A stretch of DNA of 9,271 bases from positions 1 to 9,271 of the forward strand of contig JASLFM010000550.1 in assembly GCA_030150585.1 (NCBI GenBank), in the 5' to 3' direction. The DNA is from Acidovorax sp. (GTDB lineage: Bacteria; Pseudomonadota; Gammaproteobacteria; Burkholderiales; Burkholderiaceae_C). The position numbers were made by a program, and so were the translations under genes. Positions 6,253-9,271 of the stretch are shown here, one piece after another. Position 1 is the first letter of the stretch. Each line of letters begins with the position of its first letter. The notes under the pieces are model-generated. The model made no database searches. It saw only the letters and a list, made by a program, of their open reading frames with translations, and was not told where the DNA came from.

Positions 6253-6717
6253 ATGTTCCACATCGTTCTGGTCGAGCCCGAAATCCCCCCCAACACCGGC
6301 AATGTCATCCGCCTGGCCGCCAACACGGGATGCACGCTCCATCTGATCGAGCCCCTGGGATTTTCAATGGAAGACCGCCTGATGCGCCGCGCGGGGCTGG
6401 ACTACCACGAGTACGCCCAGGTGCTGCGCCATCCGGGTTGGACCACCTTCCTGCGCACGGCCCAGCCCGACCCCGCGCGCATGTTCGCGATGACCACGCA
6501 TGCGGAGCAGTCGGTGTACGACACGGGCTTCCGGCGTGGCGACTGGCTGGTTTTCGGTGCCGAAACGCGCGGCCTGCCGCCCGAGCTGCGCGAGACCTTT
6601 CCGCCCGCCCAGCGCCTGCGCCTGCCCATGGTGGCGGGCCAGCGCAGCCTGAACCTCTCAAACGCCGTGGCCGTTACGGTGTTCGAGGCCTGGCGGCAGA
6701 ACAGCTTCATGGCATAA
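6253..6717 (+). CDS. trmL: tRNA (cytidine/uridine-34 2'-O)-methyltransferase TrmL
   Basis: A 154-residue SPOUT methyltransferase that methylates the ribose of the wobble base in tRNA-Leu isoacceptors. It acts as a dimer with the SAM site in a knot. The family motifs are intact: the N-terminal EPEIPPNTGNVIRLAANTG block (8-26), FGAETRGLP (101-109) and SLNLSNAVA (132-140). Length matches E. coli TrmL closely. I chose ATG 6253 because family members begin at MxxIVLxEPEIPPNTGN. An upstream ATG at 6202 overlaps the comF stop and would add 17 poorly conserved residues, but could allow translational coupling. Neither has a strong ribosome binding site. The 3' end overlaps the opposing LysR gene by 60 nt. 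Confidence 0.95.
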   Translation: MFHIVLVEPEIPPNTGNVIRLAANTGCTLHLIEPLGFSMEDRLMRRAGLDYHEYAQVLRHPGWTTFLRTAQPDPARMFAMTTHAEQSVYDTGFRRGDWLVFGAETRGLPPELRETFPPAQRLRLPMVAGQRSLNLSNAVAVTVFEAWRQNSFMA

Positions 6718-7644
6718 GGCCGGCTCGATCTTGAGCGCAGCCTGGATCGACGTGCGCGTGCGCTCGCTCAGGAACTCCAGGAACGCCCGCGTGCGCGCCG
6801 GCATGAATTTGCGGCTCGGCAGCGCCGCATAGGTGGTGTAGCGCCCCATGGTCCAGGGCGCCAGCACGCGCACCAGGCGCCCGTCGCGCAGGTAGGGCGC
6901 GGCCAGGCTCAGCGGCTGGCCGCAGATGCCGGCGCCATCGAGCGCAGCGCGCAACAGCGTTTCGATGTGGTTGGCCACGAACACGGGCTGAACACGCAGA
7001 TCCACAGCCCGGTTACCCTCCCCAGGGTGGAACAGCCGCATGGCGCCGCCGCGCGTCTCGGGCCGGCGGCGCAGCAGACAGTCGTGCGCCGCGAGGTCCT
7101 CGGGCTGCAGCGGCATGCCACGCCGCCGCAGGTACTCGGGCGATGCGCAAACCACCGCGTCGGTGGCGGCAATGGGGCGCGCGATCACGTTGGCATCGTA
7201 GTGTTCGTCCGCACCGAGAAGGGTGATGTCGTAGTCCCCGATGGGCGGCGCCGACAGCGCCTCGACGTGGATCTCGATCGTGATCTGCGGATGCAGGCGC
7301 CGGAACTCCGCCACCAGCGGCGCGAGGATGTGCACCGCGAGCACGGGCGGCGCCAGCAGGCGCAGCACGCCCGAGAGCTCCTCGGTGTGCGCCTGCGCGA
7401 CCGCGAAGGCCTCGTCCACGTCGGCGAGGATCTGCCGCACGCGCGCCAGGTACGCCTCGCCTGCCTCGGTCAGCGACACATGCCGCGTCGTGCGCTGCAG
7501 CAGGCGCGCACCCACATGGCTTTCGAGGTCGGCCACGAGCCGAGTCACCCCGGCGGGTGACATGTCGAGCGCGCGCGCCGCCGCCGCGAACCCCCCCTCA
7601 TCGGCCACGGACTGGAATGCACGCATGGTCAGCAGACGATCCAT
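6658..7644 (-). CDS. LysR-type transcriptional regulator
   Basis: A 328-residue LysR-family regulator. The winged helix-turn-helix is at the N-terminus (about 3-62; recognition segment AAARALDMSPAGVTRLVADLE, 21-41, and LLQRTTRHVSLTEAG, 48-62). A linker helix and a periplasmic-binding-protein-like effector domain follow (about 90-300). The ligand cannot be read from sequence. The protein is about 25-30 residues longer than most of its family, and that C-terminal tail is encoded opposite the end of trmL. The start at 7644 gives the usual MDRLxxMRxF opening, although the bases before it form no Shine-Dalgarno. It is divergent from two DUF4148 genes across a 221-bp gap, the classic arrangement for a LysR regulator and its target, so those genes are the first candidates for control. 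Confidence 0.95.
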   Translation of the reverse strand: MDRLLTMRAFQSVADEGGFAAAARALDMSPAGVTRLVADLESHVGARLLQRTTRHVSLTEAGEAYLARVRQILADVDEAFAVAQAHTEELSGVLRLLAPPVLAVHILAPLVAEFRRLHPQITIEIHVEALSAPPIGDYDITLLGADEHYDANVIARPIAATDAVVCASPEYLRRRGMPLQPEDLAAHDCLLRRRPETRGGAMRLFHPGEGNRAVDLRVQPVFVANHIETLLRAALDGAGICGQPLSLAAPYLRDGRLVRVLAPWTMGRYTTYAALPSRKFMPARTRAFLEFLSERTRTSIQAALKIEPALCHEAVLPPGLEHRNGHGV

Positions 7645-7665
7645 TTGGGCAATGAAGAAGGTTTC

Positions 7666-7680
7666 AATAAGTTGATTATT
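7666..7680. promoter_or_regulatory. AT-rich inverted repeat, candidate LysR operator
   Basis: AATAA and TTATT form perfect 5-bp arms around GTTGA, 22 bp upstream of the LysR start. Size and place fit an autoregulatory LysR binding site. The base composition is ordinary for AT-rich DNA, so chance cannot be excluded. Confidence 0.35.
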
Positions 7681-7721
7681 TCGATTTTATGAATTAATTA
7701 TTGCCAACGGAGCGGTTTTTC

Positions 7722-7737
7722 CTGGGGATTACCCTAG
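7722..7737. promoter_or_regulatory. 16-bp imperfect dyad in the LysR/DUF4148 gap
   Basis: CTGGGG and CCCTAG are arranged as inverted arms around ATTA, with five of six positions complementary and the sixth a G-T pair. It lies about 128 bp before the DUF4148 start and could be an operator or, in RNA, a short tetraloop hairpin. Confidence 0.35.
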
Positions 7738-7865
7738 ATAGAGTCACCCCCATCGATGAGCGACTCCTGATAGATCGGGCACTCACCGAGGTAGGACAAG
7801 ACAGGCCGCGAACGGCCCCGCCTTGCCCCGTTGTCCACCCCCTCTCGAATGCAAGGAAGAACACC

Positions 7866-8183
7866 ATGAATGCCTATCGCACCTTCGGCGCCGCCGCCCT
7901 GATCGCCCTCAGCGCCGTTGCAGCGCAAGCCGCAGAACCCCGCATGGACGGCGACTGGTCCAACGACCCCGTGAGCCTGCAGGCCCCCAGCACCGTGACC
8001 CGCGCCCAGGTGATCGCCGAGCTGGCCGCCGCTCGCCAGAACGGCACCCTGCCGCGCGCCGGCGACTGGTACGACGAGCCCGCACCGCTGGGCTCGCAAC
8101 CCAGCACGCTGACCCGCGCCGAAGTGCGCGCCGAAGCGATCGCCGCGCTGAAGAACCACGAGCTCGTCGGCGGCGACCACTGA
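7866..8183 (+). CDS. Small exported DUF4148-type repeat protein
   Basis: A 105-residue protein with a signal peptide (basic start, hydrophobic stretch, cleavage after AQA near residue 22), so about 83 residues are exported. The mature part has no cysteine. It consists of a repeated unit: GDW at residues 29 and 66 and GDH at 103, an exact period of 37, each full unit continuing to PST(V/L)TRA(Q/E)V and a helical AE-rich stretch. This is the pattern of DUF4148 proteins, common in Burkholderiales and of unknown function. The start is well set by AAGGAAG upstream of ATG 7866; an upstream in-frame extension would disrupt the signal peptide. It is followed 25 nt later by a related gene and lies opposite a LysR regulator. 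Confidence 0.88.
   Translation: MNAYRTFGAAALIALSAVAAQAAEPRMDGDWSNDPVSLQAPSTVTRAQVIAELAAARQNGTLPRAGDWYDEPAPLGSQPSTLTRAEVRAEAIAALKNHELVGGDH
7950..8180 (+). repeat. 111-bp in-frame tandem repeat inside the DUF4148 gene
   Basis: GGCGAC occurs at 7950, 8061 and 8172, exactly 111 bp apart, each opening a protein repeat unit. The two full units share GDW-x2-(D/E)P, PST(V/L)TRA and AE blocks with moderate divergence. The third is cut after GDH by the stop codon at 8181. Confidence 0.65.
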
Positions 8184-8208
8184 GCACATTCCACCACGGA
8201 GCATGACC

Positions 8209-8469
8209 ATGACCCGTTACCGCAGCATCGCCCTGGCCGCTCTCGCACTGAGCGCCTTTGCCGCCCAGGCGCAGACCGGCGCCACGGCCACACCCGCAGA
8301 CACGGCCACGACCGCAGCCCCCGCCCCCCTCACGCGCGAGGCCGTGATCGCGGAACTCGCAGCCTCCCGCGCCGCCGGCAACACCACCCCGCGTGATGGC
8401 GAGTGGTACAACGTACCCGCGCCGCTGGCCATCGGCCCGTCGGGTGCGCACGCCGCAGCAAAGAAGTAA
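8209..8469 (+). CDS. Second small exported DUF4148-like protein
   Basis: An 86-residue protein with a signal peptide ending in AQA near residue 21. The mature part is about 65 residues, with an Ala/Thr/Pro-rich linker (22-40) and then one repeat unit of the same kind as in the upstream gene: LTREAVIAELAASRAAGN (41-58) and DGEWYNVPAPL (63-73), closing with a basic AAAKK tail. It has no cysteine. Two ATGs lie six bases apart. I prefer 8209 because GGAG sits 7 nt upstream, while for ATG 8203 it is only 2 nt away. It probably arose by duplication of the gene before it and shares its transcript, which ends at the terminator just downstream. Function is unknown. Confidence 0.85.
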   Translation: MTRYRSIALAALALSAFAAQAQTGATATPADTATTAAPAPLTREAVIAELAASRAAGNTTPRDGEWYNVPAPLAIGPSGAHAAAKK

Positions 8470-8501
8470 GGTTTCGGCGGGGCATTGCGCCCGCGCCTAC
8501 C

Positions 8502-8532
8502 AGGCCCGGCACGAAGCCGGGCCTTTTCATTT
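8502..8532 (+). terminator. Rho-independent terminator after the DUF4148 pair
   Basis: A perfect 9-bp GC-rich stem, AGGCCCGGC (8502-8510) with GCCGGGCCT (8516-8524) and a 5-nt loop ACGAA, is followed by TTTCATTT. It ends the plus-strand DUF4148 transcript 32 nt after its last stop. The T-rich side abuts the stop codon of the opposing MaoC-fold gene. There is no T-run on the other side, so it should act mainly on the plus strand. Confidence 0.9.
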
Positions 8533-8996
8533 CAGGGCGCCGCGCCGTAGCTGCGCGCCAGCGATTCGGCCACGCACACCGGCTTGTCCGCGCCCTCGCG
8601 TTCCACGGTCACGAGCCAAGTCATCTGCAACCCGTCGGGCGGCAGCGCCTCGGCGGCCTGCAGCGCCAGGTGCGCGCGCAGCCGGCTGCCCACGGGAACG
8701 GGCGCCGTGAAGCGCACGCGGTTGAGGCCGTAGTTCACCCCCATGCGCGCGCCCTCGATCGTGAAGGCCTCCTCGAAGAAGCGCGGAATCAGCGCCAGCG
8801 TGAGAAAGCCATGCGCGATGGGCGCACCGAACGGTCCGGCCTTGGCGCGCTCGGGGTCCACGTGGATCCACTGGTGGTCGCCGGTGGCGTCGGCGAAGAG
8901 GTTGACCTGCTCCTGCGTGACCGTGATCCAGCCGGTGACCGCGACTTCCTGGCCCACGTGGGCCCGTACGTCGGCGTATGTCTTGAAGGTTTTCAT
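8532..8996 (-). CDS. MaoC-fold dehydratase, likely (R)-specific enoyl-CoA hydratase
   Basis: A 154-residue single hot-dog domain protein of the MaoC dehydratase family. The hydratase signature is visible as FADATGDHQWIHVDPERA (34-51), with D40 and H45 at the five-residue spacing of the catalytic Asp/His pair in PhaJ-type hydratases. It is followed by PIAHGFLTLALIP (59-71). Such enzymes hydrate trans-2-enoyl-CoA to (R)-3-hydroxyacyl-CoA, linking fatty acid breakdown to polyhydroxyalkanoate synthesis or other acyl-CoA pathways. The substrate cannot be read here. The ATG at 8996 is the conserved start, with a weak GGGG upstream. It follows the ParA-like gene on the same strand by 52 nt, though nothing shows a functional link. 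Confidence 0.93.
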   Translation of the reverse strand: MKTFKTYADVRAHVGQEVAVTGWITVTQEQVNLFADATGDHQWIHVDPERAKAGPFGAPIAHGFLTLALIPRFFEEAFTIEGARMGVNYGLNRVRFTAPVPVGSRLRAHLALQAAEALPPDGLQMTWLVTVEREGADKPVCVAESLARSYGAAP

Positions 8997-9048
8997 GGCC
9001 CCAATGTAGGGCGGCCTGCACGCTGCCCGTGTCGGGCACGCGACAGGC

Positions 9049-9271
9049 TCAGGCGCCCAGCCAGTCCGTGATGCCCTGCCACTGCGCCAGGTCGCGCTCC
9101 ACGCGCGCGGGGGGCACGTCGAACACCGTAAGGCCGTGCGCCGCGAGGTGCACATAGTTCTGCGTGGGCCGCAGCAGGCCCAGCACCGGAAAGCCCAGGC
9201 CGTCAACGAACTGGTGCAGCTGTTCGGCCGCCAGCGTGCGCGGGTCCACCCGCATGCCCACGATGCCCACC
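9049..9271 (-). CDS. C-terminal part of a probable ParA/MinD-type ATPase, cut by window edge
   Basis: The last 73 residues of a reading frame that stays open to the window edge. The segment VGMRVDPRTLAAEQLHQF, then a strand (FPVLGLLRPTQNYVHLAAHG) and LTVFDVPP, matches the C-terminal pattern of ParA/MinD-like P-loop ATPases (a strand with arginine-containing loop, then YxxAAxxGxxxxD). The Walker A and B motifs would lie outside the window and cannot be checked, so the family call is tentative. The first visible codon is GTG, but it is probably internal, not a start. Confidence 0.5.
   Translation of the reverse strand, partial: VGIVGMRVDPRTLAAEQLHQFVDGLGFPVLGLLRPTQNYVHLAAHGLTVFDVPPARVERDLAQWQGITDWLGA

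Larger units (their letters stand above)
7645..7865. promoter_or_regulatory. Divergent regulatory region between the LysR gene and the DUF4148 genes
   Basis: This 221-bp gap has no convincing gene. Its LysR-proximal part (about 7651-7720) is much richer in A and T than the rest of the window. It contains AATAA-N5-TTATT (7666-7680) and a near-palindrome around CTGGGGATTACCCTAG (7722-7737). Further right, GAGTC (7741-7745) and GACTC (7762-7766) flank the palindrome CATCGATG (7751-7758). These could be operators or leader hairpins. I could not assign confident -35/-10 pairs: TTGATT (7672-7677) followed 17 bp later by TAATTA (7695-7700) is only a weak match. A good ribosome binding site, AAGGAAG, ends the region before the DUF4148 start. 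Confidence 0.5.

Noticed and set aside
5905..6342. Minus-strand frames opposite comF and trmL
   Set aside because: Arg/Ala-rich shadow translations; comF and trmL motifs are intact on the other strand.
6967..7560. Plus-strand frame opposite the LysR gene
   Set aside because: The LysR helix-turn-helix and effector domain are clear on the minus strand; this frame has no ribosome binding site or domain.
7701..7865. Upstream extension of the DUF4148 reading frame
   Set aside because: It starts from a non-ATG codon without a ribosome binding site and would bury the signal peptide; ATG 7866 has AAGGAAG.
8474..8497. GC-rich imperfect hairpin just after the second DUF4148 gene
   Set aside because: Arms need bulges and no T-run follows; the perfect stem at 8502-8524 explains termination.
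1..9271. tRNA, rRNA, CRISPR arrays, insertion sequences, toxin-antitoxin or phage genes
   Set aside because: None seen: no regular spacer repeats, no transposase or integrase motifs, and nearly all bases are taken by the genes listed.

Overview
This window looks like a chromosome segment from a high-GC betaproteobacterium, most likely family Comamonadaceae (Acidovorax-like). The evidence is the gene order (DUF2244 protein, then ctaC-ctaD-small assembly protein-ctaG-DUF2970-ctaE), a caa3-type CtaC fused to cytochrome c, DUF4148 exported proteins, and GC-biased codon use throughout. The family assignment is inferred from gene content; no 16S or other marker gene is present. I see no tRNA, rRNA, CRISPR array, insertion sequence or phage gene.

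Layout. Positions 1-4424, minus strand, hold a cytochrome c oxidase operon read from right to left: a DUF2244 membrane protein, CtaC (subunit II with a C-terminal cytochrome c domain), CtaD (subunit I), a 37-residue single-pass protein, CtaG (Cox11, copper delivery), a DUF2970 single-pass protein, and the first codons of what is probably CtaE (subunit III), cut by the window edge. Spacings are short (a 4-nt overlap up to 57 nt), so this reads as one transcript that makes the oxidase and inserts its copper. Positions 4550-5455, minus strand, encode a BioC-like methyltransferase with a degenerate SAM-binding motif. It is divergent, across 36 bp, from comF (5492-6202, plus), which is followed by trmL (tRNA wobble 2'-O-methyltransferase, 6253-6717, plus).

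Positions 6658-7644, minus strand, encode a LysR-type regulator whose 3' end overlaps trmL tail to tail by 60 nt. An AT-rich regulatory gap with two dyads (7645-7865) separates it from two tandem plus-strand genes for small exported DUF4148-type proteins (7866-8183 and 8209-8469). That pair ends at a clear rho-independent terminator (8502-8532). On the far side, on the minus strand, lie a MaoC-fold hydratase (8532-8996) and the C-terminal end of a probable ParA/MinD-type ATPase (9049 to the edge).

Most of the window is conserved core metabolism. The parts least explained by known biology are the LysR/DUF4148 cluster, with its exact 37-residue internal repeat and possible operators, the small unknown membrane proteins within the oxidase operon, and the BioC-like protein without a canonical glycine-rich loop. 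I found no convincing new defence or mobile system.
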